The notes: a model not told the origin generated them from the sequence alone. A stretch of DNA of 64,000 bases from JANXSD01 sp038206385 (GCA_038206385.1 JBBRAW010000002.1:1-64000); one strand, 5' to 3'. Shown: positions 25,539-35,855, numbered from the stretch's first letter. Program-made: numbers and translations.

Positions 25539-26912
25539 ATGAAAATTAAAAACAAGTTAACGATTATTTTCACTGGAATTATTGCATTGATTCTTTTAGC
25601 ATTGAATTTTTATATTTATGCATTATCAAGCTCCATTGCTCGTGCCGATTTTTATGAGCAATTACATTCAAGAGCATTCGTTGCTGCCAATATTTATTTG
25701 GAAAATGATGAAAATACAGATGAGAATATTATAAAATTTAGAAATAAATATTTGCGAACCTTACCTCAAGAAATTATTCGTATTTACAATAAAGATAATC
25801 AACCAGTATTTGTCGATAGCAGTGATCGTTTAACTTTTCAGCCATGGATCATTAATAAGATTAGGAGAGAAAAGGAGTTTCGATTCGAAATAAATAGCAG
25901 GCAAATTGTAGGTATTAATTATGATGACAACCAAGGTGATTTTATTATTATTGCATCTGCTGTTGATGAAATTGGCCAAATAAAATTAATGCAATTGCGA
26001 AAAGTACTTATTGCTGGTTTTTTATTTTGTATCGTTGTTGTGTTTTTTATTGGAAGGTATTTTACTAAGCTCATGCTAAAACCTGTTTCCGATATTTCAG
26101 ATCAAGCAAATAATATTACTGAAACAAATTTGCATCTTCGATTAAATACGGGAAATAGTAAAGATGAAATTGCTGAATTAGCAATCACATTTAATAAGAT
26201 GCTCGAACGACTCGAACATTCTTTCGATTTACAAAAAGAATTTGTGAGTAATGCTTCACATGAATTGCGAACGCCACTTACTTCAATCATCGGTAATATA
26301 GAAGTGACCTTATCAATGACTAGATCGGAAAAGGAACATCGTGAGGTTTTATATTCTATTTTGCAAGAGTCGGAACGTTTGCAGAATTTAAGTAATGGAT
26401 TATTAAGTCTTGCACAAAGTGATCTTGATTTTCAAAAGGTAAGTAATGATGAAATACGAATTGATGAATTGTTATTAGAGATAAAAGATGAAATAACGGC
26501 TAAATATCCTGATAGAATTTTAGAACTTCAATTTGATCAAATGCCAGACAAGGAAGAAGAATTAGAAATTTTAGGCGAACATAATTTGTTGGAGACAGCA
26601 CTATTAAACCTTGTTGACAATGCTTGTAAATTTTCTAAGGATAAACCAGTAATGATCTCACTAGTTGTTAGTCACCATCAAATTGAAATTAAGATTTCTG
26701 ATCGTGGTGTTGGAATTCCACCTGAAGAAATTATTAAAATTAGAGAAACTTTTTTTCGAGCTACCAATGCAAGATCGTTTCCAGGAACAGGTATTGGCCT
26801 AGCGTTAGCCGATAGAATTATTCGATTACATGGAGGTGCTTTGTCGATTAAGTCAGAGTTAAATTTTGGAACTGACGTAACAGTTACTTTCCCTATAATG
26901 AAGAGTACGTGA
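25539..26912 (+). CDS. Sensor histidine kinase with HAMP domain
   Basis: 457 residues. The first membrane segment is at about 6-30, a periplasmic sensor region at about 31-155 and the second membrane segment at about 156-176. HAMP follows, then HisKA with H241 in SNASHELRTPL. The HATPase has NLVDNACKFS, DRGVGIPPEE and GTGIGLALADRI. It is the partner of the regulator just upstream. By position it most likely senses periplasmic metal and activates the tripartite pump, as CzcRS and CusRS do; the ligand is inferred, not seen. Confidence 0.93.
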   Translation: MKIKNKLTIIFTGIIALILLALNFYIYALSSSIARADFYEQLHSRAFVAANIYLENDENTDENIIKFRNKYLRTLPQEIIRIYNKDNQPVFVDSSDRLTFQPWIINKIRREKEFRFEINSRQIVGINYDDNQGDFIIIASAVDEIGQIKLMQLRKVLIAGFLFCIVVVFFIGRYFTKLMLKPVSDISDQANNITETNLHLRLNTGNSKDEIAELAITFNKMLERLEHSFDLQKEFVSNASHELRTPLTSIIGNIEVTLSMTRSEKEHREVLYSILQESERLQNLSNGLLSLAQSDLDFQKVSNDEIRIDELLLEIKDEITAKYPDRILELQFDQMPDKEEELEILGEHNLLETALLNLVDNACKFSKDKPVMISLVVSHHQIEIKISDRGVGIPPEEIIKIRETFFRATNARSFPGTGIGLALADRIIRLHGGALSIKSELNFGTDVTVTFPIMKST

Positions 26913-26998
26913 TTCTAATAATTTTCTAATAATTCTCTAATTACCCTCTAATAACTGGTTCATAGGTTTGCTTCGTTAATGAATACGGAGTGCTTCTT

Positions 26999-28285
26999 AT
27001 GAAACGATTGTTGGTTTATGTTTGCTTCCTTTCTTTTTTGCAATTATGTATTATTGATGCTACTAAAGCCTCTAATACTAATGACACATTGAAGGTTAGT
27101 TTGAATGATGTCGAACAAAATTTTCTAAATAAAAATTTCCTTCTTCTTGCATCACAATATGAGATTAATGCGAACCAGGCACTTACTATGCAGGCAAGAT
27201 TATGGAATAACCCAACTCTAACAATTGATCAGGGTGCATATAATAAGCAAACAAATAAATGGTTCGATGTTTCAAAGAATGGTGAAACGGCAGCATCACT
27301 TCAACAACTGATAGAGCTAGCAGGAAAAAGAAATAAGCGAATTGCTGCATTGAAATTAAATGCAACAATGAGTCAATACCAATTTTATGATTTAATGAGA
27401 ACGCTCAAGTATGAGTTGCGCACTTCTTTTTACGACCTGTATTTTACTTCTCAATCAATTGCAGTTTATGATAAGGAGTTAAATCTACTTTCGAAATTAT
27501 TGGAGGCATATCAATCACAATATAAAGAGGGAAACATTCCATTTAGGGAAATTACTCGATTAGAGTCGCTACAATTTAATCTTGAGAATGAGAAAGCTGA
27601 ACTTGGGCTGAAAGAAATGGATAACAGAAATCATTTACTACTACTTTCTGGTGATACATTGGCTCATATTGTAGTTCCACAAATTGATATCTTGAAAATA
27701 AATAATTCGATTCCGTTAAATAGTTCTTACGCTGCACTATTGGATACGGCATATACTAACCGATTCGATTTGCAATCAGCAATAACAAATATTGAATTGA
27801 ATAATGCACAACTTGCAATAGAAAAATCAAAACAAATTCCAGACTTAACACTAGGTATAAACTATGACCGTTCCGGCTCTTATATTCAAAATTACAATTC
27901 TGTTACTCTTGCTTTTGATCTCCCTGTTTGGAATCATAATAAAGGAAATATTCATGCTGCTCAATTTAGAGTTGAAGAAGCAAAAGAAGTATCAGAGGAT
28001 TCACGACTCCGAGTAAAAACAGATGTTGATAGGGCATGGTTGAGGCTGCATGATGCAGAGAATATTCTCCTGAAATCGTCGAATACTGTCAAGCAAGATA
28101 ATGATAAGTTGATTGACGGAATCACAAGTGGATATAAAGATCACATGATTAGCTTACTAGAGTTTTTAGATTATTTTGAAAATTTTAAAGAAACAAGTTT
28201 GGCTTTTTATCAACTGCAAAATAATCGATTTAATGCGGCCGAAGAATTAAATTTTGCATGTGGAAAAATTATGATTAACAATTAA
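26999..28285 (+). CDS. TolC-family outer-membrane efflux channel (CzcC-like)
   Basis: About 428 residues from the ATG at 26999; a GTG at 26990 in the same frame is less likely. Residues 1-24 form a signal peptide. The body contains the paired helix-rich repeats of outer-membrane efflux proteins (ARLWNNPTLTIDQGAYN, QLIELAGKRNKRIAALKL, and DRAWLRLHDAENILL in the second half). It would form the outer-membrane exit duct of the pump encoded by the next two genes, which follow at 4- and 7-nt spacing. Confidence 0.9.
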   Translation: MKRLLVYVCFLSFLQLCIIDATKASNTNDTLKVSLNDVEQNFLNKNFLLLASQYEINANQALTMQARLWNNPTLTIDQGAYNKQTNKWFDVSKNGETAASLQQLIELAGKRNKRIAALKLNATMSQYQFYDLMRTLKYELRTSFYDLYFTSQSIAVYDKELNLLSKLLEAYQSQYKEGNIPFREITRLESLQFNLENEKAELGLKEMDNRNHLLLLSGDTLAHIVVPQIDILKINNSIPLNSSYAALLDTAYTNRFDLQSAITNIELNNAQLAIEKSKQIPDLTLGINYDRSGSYIQNYNSVTLAFDLPVWNHNKGNIHAAQFRVEEAKEVSEDSRLRVKTDVDRAWLRLHDAENILLKSSNTVKQDNDKLIDGITSGYKDHMISLLEFLDYFENFKETSLAFYQLQNNRFNAAEELNFACGKIMINN

Positions 28286-28289
28286 AAAA

Positions 28290-29384
28290 ATGAGAAATAA
28301 ATTTATATCTATTTTGTCCTTGCCAATTTTATTATTACTTGGAGCAACTTCATGTAGTAAGTTGAAAGAAGAAACTGAATCTCCTGTTAAATTCGTTTTA
28401 AGTGATACAATGATGCAAATGATTAGCATCGATACTGTTCATAAGACGCAAGTAGAAGATGTTTTAAAATTGTCAGGAAAGATAACCTATGACGAGGATA
28501 AAATGATAAAAATTTATCCATTGGTAGGAGGTGAAGTAAGTGAAGTGAAAGTAGAGCTAGGTGATTTTGTGAACAAAGGTCAAGTGCTTGCTGTGATACA
28601 TAGTACTGAAGTAGCACAATTCCGGCAGGATAAAATTGCGGCCGAAGGAAACGCAGCCATCGCTCAACGTAATCTCGAAATAAATCAAGCATTAAATAAA
28701 TCAGGAGTGAATTCTGATAAGGAATTGTTAGAAGCACAACGTGAAGTGTTAAAATCTAATGCTGATTTACAACGATTAAAAGATGTTTTCAAAATAAATT
28801 CAATTGATGAAAGTGGTAATGTAGTTTTAAGAGCACCTGTTGCAGGATTTATTGTTGAGAAAAAAGTTAATCCAGGCTTTCATTTGAGAACAGATAATAG
28901 CGAAAATTTATTTACACTTTCTGGCCTAGATCAAGTTTGGGTAAGTGCTAATGTTTACGAAGCAGATATTTCAAAAATTAAAGAAGGTTATGATGCCGAT
29001 GTAACTACCTTAAGTTATGATGATAAAATTTTTAAAGGAAAAGTGGATAAAGTTTATAATGTGCTTGATCCTGAATCGAAGGTAATGAAAGTACGTATTA
29101 AGCTTGAAAACAAAGATTACCGACTGAAGCCAGAAATGTTTGCAAATGTATTAGTACAATACAAGGAAAAGGATTCTATGCTTTCAATTCCTACCTCAGC
29201 AATAATTTTTGATAATAGTAAAAATTATGTTTTGATATACCATTCGAAAACTGAAATTGAAATTCGTGAGATACAGTTGTATAAATCAGTTGGTGAGATA
29301 TCGTATATAATTTCTGGATTGAAAGTGGATGAACGATTAATTAATCGTTACCATTTGTTCGTTTATGATGCACTTAATGACTAA
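28290..29384 (+). CDS. Periplasmic adaptor lipoprotein of a metal RND pump (CzcB/CusB-like)
   Basis: 364 residues. The lipobox GATSC places the lipidated Cys near residue 22. A biotinyl-lipoyl-like half motif (VGGEVSEVKVELGDFVNKGQ) is followed by a coiled-coil hairpin (QRNLEINQALNKSGV...), then LRAPVAGFIVEKKVNPG and a beta-barrel domain. It links the RND pump in the inner membrane to the outer-membrane channel. No His-rich or Met-rich metal-binding extension is visible. Confidence 0.9.
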   Translation: MRNKFISILSLPILLLLGATSCSKLKEETESPVKFVLSDTMMQMISIDTVHKTQVEDVLKLSGKITYDEDKMIKIYPLVGGEVSEVKVELGDFVNKGQVLAVIHSTEVAQFRQDKIAAEGNAAIAQRNLEINQALNKSGVNSDKELLEAQREVLKSNADLQRLKDVFKINSIDESGNVVLRAPVAGFIVEKKVNPGFHLRTDNSENLFTLSGLDQVWVSANVYEADISKIKEGYDADVTTLSYDDKIFKGKVDKVYNVLDPESKVMKVRIKLENKDYRLKPEMFANVLVQYKEKDSMLSIPTSAIIFDNSKNYVLIYHSKTEIEIREIQLYKSVGEISYIISGLKVDERLINRYHLFVYDALND

Positions 29385-29391
29385 TTGAGAA

Positions 29392-32300
29392 ATGAATAAA
29401 TTCATAAAAAATATAATTGGATTTTCATTGAAGAATAAATTTTTCATATTCTTTCTAACATTCATATTAATTGTTGCAGGAATTGTAAGTTACCTAAATA
29501 CACCAATTGAAGCATTTCCTGATGTTACAAATACGCAAATAATAATTGTAACACAATGGAATGGCAGAAGTGCGGAAGAGATTGAACGTTTCGTTACTGT
29601 TCCGATTGAAGTTGCGATGAATTCTGTACAACGTAAAACAAATGTCCGTTCTATTACGATGTTTGGTTTATCAGTTATCAAAATTATTTTTGATGATGAT
29701 GTGGATGATGCCTTTGCACGACAACAAGTAAACAATCAATTGCACAGTGTAAGTTTACCAGAATCTGTTGAACCTGATGTGCAACCTCCATATGGGCCAA
29801 CAGGAGAAATTTATAGATATACGCTCGAAAGTAAATCTAGAAATGTACGTGATCTTCTTACTCTCCAAACATGGGTTGTTGATCGACAACTTAGAAGCGT
29901 ACCTGGCATTGCAGATATTGTTGCCTTTGGTGGTCAACAAAAAACGTATGAAATAAGTGTCAACCCGCAACTACTGGCGAAGTATGATATTACGCCGCTA
30001 GAAGTATATAGTGCCGTTGCGAAAAGTAATATCAATGTTGGTGGAGATGTAATTGAGAAAAATGGACAAGCTTATGTTGTTCGTGGAATTGGATTACTCG
30101 ACAACATAAGTGATATCGAAAATATTATTATCGATAATATTAATGGCACACCTATTCTTGTAAAAAATGTTGCCGAAGTAAAGGAGTCGTATGCTCCTCG
30201 TGTAGGACAAGCTGGGAAAGATCATAGTGATGATGTAATGGAGGGCATTATCGTTATGCGAAAAGGTGAAAATCCAAGCGAAGTTTTAGCAAGAGTAAAG
30301 GAAAAAATTAATGATCTTAATACAAATATTTTACCTGCAGATGTGAAAATTGTTACGTTTTATGATCGTGATAATCTTATGCAGTTTTGTACAGAAACGG
30401 TATTGCATAATTTGCTGGAAGGTATTATACTCGTTACCGTTATTGTCTTAGTTTTTATGGCGGATTGGCGAACAACAGTTATTGTTTCTATTATTATTCC
30501 ACTCGCATTATTATTTGCTTTTATTTGTTTACGGTTAAGAGGGATGTCGGCGAATTTACTATCACTTGGTGCAGTTGATTTCGGGATTATCATTGATGGT
30601 GCAGTAGTGATGGTGGAAGGAATGTTTGTTATGCTCGATCATAAAGCGAATGAATTAGGAATGGAAACATTCAATAAACGAATAAAGTTAGGTTGGATTA
30701 AAAATACTGGTGGTGAATTGGGAAAAGCTGTCTTTTTTTCAAAGTTAATTATCATCACTGCACTGATACCTATCTTTTCTTTTCAAAAGGTAGAAGGGAA
30801 AATGTTTTCGCCTCTTGCTTATACATTGGGTTTCGCCTTGATTGGTGCGTTACTTTTTACTTTAACGCTTGTACCAGTTCTTGTATCTATCTTATTAAAA
30901 AAGAATGTTCGTGAAAAGAAAAATAGATTCGTTGAATTTTTAAATTCGATTACACTGAAAGCATTCGAAAAATGTTTCGCGAATAAAAAGAAAAGTGCAA
31001 TCATTGCTTTTTCAATTTTAGGAATTACTTTATTTTCTACATCGTTTTTAGGTACAGAGTTTTTGCCTCAGTTAAATGAAGGCGCATTGTGGGTTGAAGC
31101 TAAGATGCCGATGAGTAGCTCGCTCACTGAAACGGTAAGTATGGTGAGTAAGATTAGAGAAAAATTATTAAAGTTTCCAGAGGTCAACGGTGTATTGTCG
31201 CAAACGGGCAGATCCAATGATGGTACTGACCCATCAGGGTTCTATTACATGCAATGCCAAGTAAATTTATCTCCTCAAAAGGAATGGAAGCGAAATATTA
31301 CGGAAGAACAATTGATTGATGAAATGGATTCTTCATTAAAACAATATGCTGGGATTGAATATAATTATTCGCAGCCTATCATCGATAATGTTCAAGAAGC
31401 TGTTGCTGGTATGAATGCAAATAATGCTGTGAAAATTTTCGGCGATAATTTAGAACAGCTCGATACGTTGGCGAACAATGTTGTTAAACGAATAAAAGAA
31501 GTTCCAGGAGTTCATGATGTAGGAGTTCTAAGAAATATTGGGCAGCCTGAGATGAGTATACATTTCGATGAAGGTAAAATGTCGGCCTATGGTGTGACAA
31601 CAGCAGATGCTCAAGCAGTAATCGAAATGGCAATAGGAGGAAAGACTGCAACGCAATTTTATGAAGGAGAACGTAAGTTTGATGTAAGGATTCGTTATCA
31701 GAAGGAATACCGAAAGTCGGAGGATGATTTGAAAATGTTAATGGTGCCAACAATTCGAGGAAATAAAATTCCAATAAAAGAAATTGCAGAAGTTAAAACT
31801 GTTACAGGTCCAGCATTTATTTATCGCGATAATAATAATCGTTTTATTGGAGTGAAATTTACAGTTCGAGGAAGGGATTTGGGAAGTACGATCAAAACTG
31901 CCCAAGATCAAGTTAAGACGCTTGCATTGCCTAAAGGATTTCATATAGAATGGGCAGGTGAATTTGAGAATCAGGTGCGGGCAACAAGTCGTTTATTGCA
32001 AGTAGTGCCCGTTTGCCTGATTCTCATATTCATAATTTTATTTATCACATTCGGACATGCTCGCGATGCTGGTTTGGTATTGCTTAATGTTCCGTTTGCA
32101 TTGATAGGTGGAATATTAGCATTACATATCACAGGAACTATTTTCGGGATCTCAGCCGGTGTTGGCTTTATTGCATTATTCGGAATATGTATTCAGAATG
32201 GTGTAATTCTAATATCGGTATTTAAAAAAAATCTGGAACAAAAGATGCCACTCTCAAAAGCTATTCGGGAAGGTGTAGCTTCGAGAGTGCGTCCTGTGAT

Positions 32301-32493
32301 TATGACGGCTATGATGGCAGCAATTGGATTAATGCCTGCTGCATTATCACACGGAATTGGATCAGAAACACAACGACCTTTAGCCATCGTTGTAATAGGT
32401 GGTTTAATATCCGCAACGATATTAACTTTACTAATCTTCCCAATAATATTTGAATGGGGTTATCGTAAAAAACATTCAGAAAACTTCTCTTAA
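29392..32493 (+). CDS. CzcA-type heavy-metal RND efflux pump
   Basis: 1033 residues, full length for the HME-RND family, with twelve expected membrane segments and two large periplasmic loops. The proton-relay motif in the fourth membrane segment reads D396-F-G-III-D402-GAVVMV-E409. It matches the DFG...DGA...E pattern of divalent-cation (Zn/Co/Cd, CzcA-like) pumps and not the pattern of Cu/Ag CusA pumps. Periplasmic landmarks include TPIEAFPDVTNTQ and FLPQLNEGALW. It is the third gene of the pump set and follows the two-component genes. Its stop is only 2 bp from the convergent lysA stop. The exact metal is inferred. Confidence 0.92.
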   Translation: MNKFIKNIIGFSLKNKFFIFFLTFILIVAGIVSYLNTPIEAFPDVTNTQIIIVTQWNGRSAEEIERFVTVPIEVAMNSVQRKTNVRSITMFGLSVIKIIFDDDVDDAFARQQVNNQLHSVSLPESVEPDVQPPYGPTGEIYRYTLESKSRNVRDLLTLQTWVVDRQLRSVPGIADIVAFGGQQKTYEISVNPQLLAKYDITPLEVYSAVAKSNINVGGDVIEKNGQAYVVRGIGLLDNISDIENIIIDNINGTPILVKNVAEVKESYAPRVGQAGKDHSDDVMEGIIVMRKGENPSEVLARVKEKINDLNTNILPADVKIVTFYDRDNLMQFCTETVLHNLLEGIILVTVIVLVFMADWRTTVIVSIIIPLALLFAFICLRLRGMSANLLSLGAVDFGIIIDGAVVMVEGMFVMLDHKANELGMETFNKRIKLGWIKNTGGELGKAVFFSKLIIITALIPIFSFQKVEGKMFSPLAYTLGFALIGALLFTLTLVPVLVSILLKKNVREKKNRFVEFLNSITLKAFEKCFANKKKSAIIAFSILGITLFSTSFLGTEFLPQLNEGALWVEAKMPMSSSLTETVSMVSKIREKLLKFPEVNGVLSQTGRSNDGTDPSGFYYMQCQVNLSPQKEWKRNITEEQLIDEMDSSLKQYAGIEYNYSQPIIDNVQEAVAGMNANNAVKIFGDNLEQLDTLANNVVKRIKEVPGVHDVGVLRNIGQPEMSIHFDEGKMSAYGVTTADAQAVIEMAIGGKTATQFYEGERKFDVRIRYQKEYRKSEDDLKMLMVPTIRGNKIPIKEIAEVKTVTGPAFIYRDNNNRFIGVKFTVRGRDLGSTIKTAQDQVKTLALPKGFHIEWAGEFENQVRATSRLLQVVPVCLILIFIILFITFGHARDAGLVLLNVPFALIGGILALHITGTIFGISAGVGFIALFGICIQNGVILISVFKKNLEQKMPLSKAIREGVASRVRPVIMTAMMAAIGLMPAALSHGIGSETQRPLAIVVIGGLISATILTLLIFPIIFEWGYRKKHSENFS

Positions 32494-32495
32494 TT

Positions 32496-33671
32496 TTAAA
32501 ACAATATTTTTCCATCCTTAATGTAAAAAACTGCTGCCTTCTTTCTTAAATTATAATTCGACGACATTACTTCTCCATACGCACCAACACTTCGAATTAC
32601 TAACATATCTCCACGTTGTGTAAATGGAAGTTTAATATTATTTCCAAATATATCACTGCTTTCACAGATGGGCCCTACAACCGTATAATGATGTGAATGA
32701 AAATTCTTATCATTATTTTCAAGTGGTTCAATGTGATGAAATGCTTGATATAATGCAGGTCGTATCAACTCAGTCATACCAGCATCCAGAATGAGAAATT
32801 CTATTTTGGTTGTCTTTTTTTTGTACAATATTTTCGAAACCAAATTGCCACATTGCCCAACGATTGAGCGTCCTAGTTCTACATGAATTTGTTGTGTTTC
32901 GCCAATCTGTAATCCATTTCTTAGCCTTGAAAAATGCGCATTAAAATTTGCAATGGGATTTTTATCAGGATCTAAATAATCAATAGACAGACCACCACCC
33001 ATATTTATTATTGGCAATTCTATTCCTTGATCTATAAACCATTTATTTATTTTATTCACTTGTTCACATAACGCATCAAAAACGGTATTGTCACTAATTT
33101 GTGACCCAATATGAAAATGTAAACCAATGAGATTTAATGAACGTTGTTCTTGAATATATTTTAATACTACTTGTAAATCATTAATTGCAATTCCGAATTT
33201 ATCATCTTCTGTTCCTGTGGTAATGTATTGATGTGTGAAAGATGCTACATCAGGATTTATCCGTAATGCAATTGGAGCAATCAAGTTTTTTGATGAAGCG
33301 ATAGTAGCTATTACTTGTAATTCTTCTAATGATTCGCAATTAAGACAAGCTATATTGCTATCCAATGCATAAGCAATTTCATGATCTGTTTTCCCAACAC
33401 CAGCCATTAATATTTTATCATTATTAAATCCTGATTCGAGTGCCTTTTGGATCTCTGGTCCACTTACGCAATCAGCACCAAATCCTATTTCAATAATTTT
33501 TTTTAAAAGAGGGAGATTGTTATTTGCTTTTAGCGCATAATGAACATGTATGTTGTATTTATCTGATGCAGCTTTAGCAGCCAAAAGTGTTTGATCTAAC
33601 AGATCTAAATCATATAAAAAATATGGTGTAGGTAAAACATTTAATTGTTTTGATGTTAGTTGATCAAACAT
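32496..33671 (-). CDS. lysA: Diaminopimelate decarboxylase
   Basis: About 391 residues from the ATG at 33671, which overlaps the lysC stop by 8 nt. A longer frame from 33713 exists but would lie within lysC. The PLP-binding Lys48 is in HYALKAN, followed by GADCVSGPEI, HFHIGSQI, NMGGGLSIDY and GPICESSDIFG. The last step of lysine synthesis, meso-DAP to lysine, is its reaction. Coupling to lysC makes a two-gene lysine unit. Confidence 0.95.
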   Translation of the reverse strand: MFDQLTSKQLNVLPTPYFLYDLDLLDQTLLAAKAASDKYNIHVHYALKANNNLPLLKKIIEIGFGADCVSGPEIQKALESGFNNDKILMAGVGKTDHEIAYALDSNIACLNCESLEELQVIATIASSKNLIAPIALRINPDVASFTHQYITTGTEDDKFGIAINDLQVVLKYIQEQRSLNLIGLHFHIGSQISDNTVFDALCEQVNKINKWFIDQGIELPIINMGGGLSIDYLDPDKNPIANFNAHFSRLRNGLQIGETQQIHVELGRSIVGQCGNLVSKILYKKKTTKIEFLILDAGMTELIRPALYQAFHHIEPLENNDKNFHSHHYTVVGPICESSDIFGNNIKLPFTQRGDMLVIRSVGAYGEVMSSNYNLRKKAAVFYIKDGKILF

Positions 33672-34995
33672 TTGCAGTAGTGAATAATTTTTGATGTAGC
33701 GATTGCAACGCAATTAATTTAAAATCTTTTTCTACGAGTATAGAGATATTATGTTCGCTGCCTCCATAAGATACCATTTGCAAAGGAACGTTTTTCAACG
33801 CAGATAAAATATTGGCTGCATAGCCATGTGAAGTGCGAGGAAAGAATCCAGCGATGCAAATAATTACTTGTTCTTTTTGTATTTCTACTACACCAAATTT
33901 TTTGAGTTCTTCAACAATAGAGGGAAGATGACTAGGATCATCAATTGTTAATGAAACTGCCACCTCTGATGTTGTTATCATATCGATCGGAGTTTTATAG
34001 TTCTCGAAAATTTCAAAAATTGATTTTAGAAAACCATAGGCCATTAACATCCTACTAGAATCGATACGGATCATGGTAATATTATCTTTTGCCGCAATAG
34101 CTTTTGCTCCTGTATCCGAAGTTCCAGAATTTATAAGTGTTCCTCTGGCATTTGGATCCATCGTATTTTTTATTCGAATCGGGATACCTGCTTGTCGTGC
34201 AGGATGAACTGTTCCGGGATGTAGGATCTTAGCACCAAAGTAAGCTAACTCTGCGGCCTCTTGATACGAAAGTATGGGTACAGGTTGTGTATCTGAAATT
34301 ATTCTTGGATCATTATTATGCATCCCATCAATATCAGTCCAAATCTGGATTTCATCGGCTTGTAAAACTGCGCCTATTATTGCTGCAGAATAATCACTAC
34401 CACCTCTTTTGAGATTGCTTATTTGTCCATAAAAAGTACTGCAAATAAATCCTTGTGTAATAAAAATGGTATCCCTTAACGTAGGCGTTAAATAAGTATT
34501 CAGTGTTTTATTTATACGAACCAAGTCAGGTTCACCATTGATATCAAGATACATAAACTCTAATGCTGGAAGAAGTTGATTTTTCAGTCCGATATCATCA
34601 AGGTAATAACTAAAAAGTTGCGTAGAAACTAATTCTCCTTTTGAAAGGAGTATGTTTTCATTTTCAGTTATGAATATTTTATCACCTTTAGTAATTGCTA
34701 TTAATTCACTTTTTACTTCTAGCAAAAACAAATTCATTTTTACAATGGAAGGTTCACTACTGAGCACTTTTTTACTAAATGTTAGCGCGTCTTCATAAAG
34801 CAAATTTATTTCTGATGTAGCACATTCTACATTCTTTTCTTTAAGAAGTTTAGCAATTTGTACAAGCCGATTTGTTGTACCACTTATTGCGGAAAGTATT
34901 ATTAGTACTCGTCCTTGATTTATAATTAATGATGCAATATTCTGCATACGTTCAGGAGTGCCTAATGAGGTGCCTCCAAATTTTATAACTTTCAT
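33664..34995 (-). CDS. lysC: Aspartate kinase
   Basis: 443 residues, monofunctional. The N-terminal nucleotide-binding motif is KFGGTSLG (K4), followed by GSDYSAAIIGAVLQADEIQIWTD-type substrate residues and FGAKILHPGTVHPA. Two ACT regulatory domains occupy about residues 300-440, consistent with lysine or threonine feedback. No homoserine dehydrogenase domain is fused. It phosphorylates aspartate at the start of the Lys/Thr/Met pathway. It is divergent from the ACT-domain gene at 35130. Confidence 0.95.
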   Translation of the reverse strand: MKVIKFGGTSLGTPERMQNIASLIINQGRVLIILSAISGTTNRLVQIAKLLKEKNVECATSEINLLYEDALTFSKKVLSSEPSIVKMNLFLLEVKSELIAITKGDKIFITENENILLSKGELVSTQLFSYYLDDIGLKNQLLPALEFMYLDINGEPDLVRINKTLNTYLTPTLRDTIFITQGFICSTFYGQISNLKRGGSDYSAAIIGAVLQADEIQIWTDIDGMHNNDPRIISDTQPVPILSYQEAAELAYFGAKILHPGTVHPARQAGIPIRIKNTMDPNARGTLINSGTSDTGAKAIAAKDNITMIRIDSSRMLMAYGFLKSIFEIFENYKTPIDMITTSEVAVSLTIDDPSHLPSIVEELKKFGVVEIQKEQVIICIAGFFPRTSHGYAANILSALKNVPLQMVSYGGSEHNISILVEKDFKLIALQSLHQKLFTTANV

Positions 34996-35047
34996 AGATT
35001 AAATTAACGTATCTATTGTGAAATGAAAACGTAGTTGTAATAGCGTG

Positions 35048-35055
35048 CAAAAGTA
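35048..35055 (-). promoter_or_regulatory. -7 element upstream of lysC-lysA
   Basis: The minus strand reads TACTTTTG, 53 nt from the lysC ATG. No TTG box at the usual distance was found. Confidence 0.45.
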
Positions 35056-35129
35056 AATCACTCAATTTAAAACATACATGAATGAAATAATTTGAACATA
35101 TTTGTAACAAATTGTTAAAAATATAACAG

Positions 35130-35804
35130 ATGTCGAATATATCAGAAATGGTCTCCTTGTGGATACGGCGTTCTCCATTTATTGAAGAAGCATTAGACGA
35201 AGGATTGATAAATGTATCCTCGCTTGCGAGAAAGATGCAGAAAGAAATTTCAATTCAACTAAAAATGGAAGTGCAAATTGGAGCAATTGTGATGGCAATA
35301 CAACGACGTAATCCTGGTCCTTATAAAAAAGTGAACAATAAGCTTTTTAAATTCTTTAGTTCACTTGGAGATTTGTCTGTTCGATCAGAAATATCTGAAT
35401 TTACTTATATGAATTCTAAGACTTTGTTTTTTAAACAAGGCAAGATGCTAGAAGAGTTAGTGAAAACTAGTGGCGTGAGTTTTTGTGCATTCTCTCAAGG
35501 CGTTGCTGAAACTACGATCATATTAAGTGATGATTTGGTTGATTACCAAAGAAAAATAATGAAGAGTGAGAAATTGTTAAATACTGTTTCTGGATTAGCT
35601 TCTGTTACCATTCGTATGAAGGAAGAAAATATGCATATTTCTGGAATCTATTATTTTATCTTGCAAAGACTTGCTTGGGCAGGAATAAATATCGTTGAAG
35701 TAATTTCAACAACGTGTGAATTCACACTTGTGATTAAAGAAAAAGATACAGACTTATGTTTTTCACAATTGCTAAAATTGAAAAGAGATTTTTCTAATAA
35801 ATAA
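35130..35804 (+). CDS. ACT-domain protein with a winged-helix-like N-terminus, function unknown
   Basis: 224 residues, no signal peptide. Residues about 15-65 (EEALDEGLINVSSLARKMQ... IGAIVMAIQRR) look like a small helical, possibly winged-helix, domain. The region about 150-215 (SGLASVTIRMKEENM... GINIVEVISTTCEFTLVIKEKD) resembles the ACT domain at the end of aspartate kinases. It has no kinase domain. Placement head-to-head with lysC suggests an amino-acid-responsive regulator or a detached ACT subunit. Neither is proven. Confidence 0.55.
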   Translation: MSNISEMVSLWIRRSPFIEEALDEGLINVSSLARKMQKEISIQLKMEVQIGAIVMAIQRRNPGPYKKVNNKLFKFFSSLGDLSVRSEISEFTYMNSKTLFFKQGKMLEELVKTSGVSFCAFSQGVAETTIILSDDLVDYQRKIMKSEKLLNTVSGLASVTIRMKEENMHISGIYYFILQRLAWAGINIVEVISTTCEFTLVIKEKDTDLCFSQLLKLKRDFSNK

Positions 35805-35843
35805 AAAAAGCCCTGAAGTACGAAGACTTCAGGGCTTTTTTTT
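35804..35843. terminator. Strong bidirectional rho-independent terminator
   Basis: AAAAAGCCCTGAAGT pairs with ACTTCAGGGCTTTTT around the loop ACGAAG (35820-35825), flanked by A and T runs. It serves the ACT gene on the plus strand and the DUF5689 gene, which stops at 35856, on the minus strand. Confidence 0.9.
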
Positions 35844-35855
35844 AATTGAAATTTT

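Noticed and set aside
33672..33713. Longer lysA start inside lysC
   Set aside because: It would add 14 unconserved residues; the ATG at 33671 gives the normal coupled junction.
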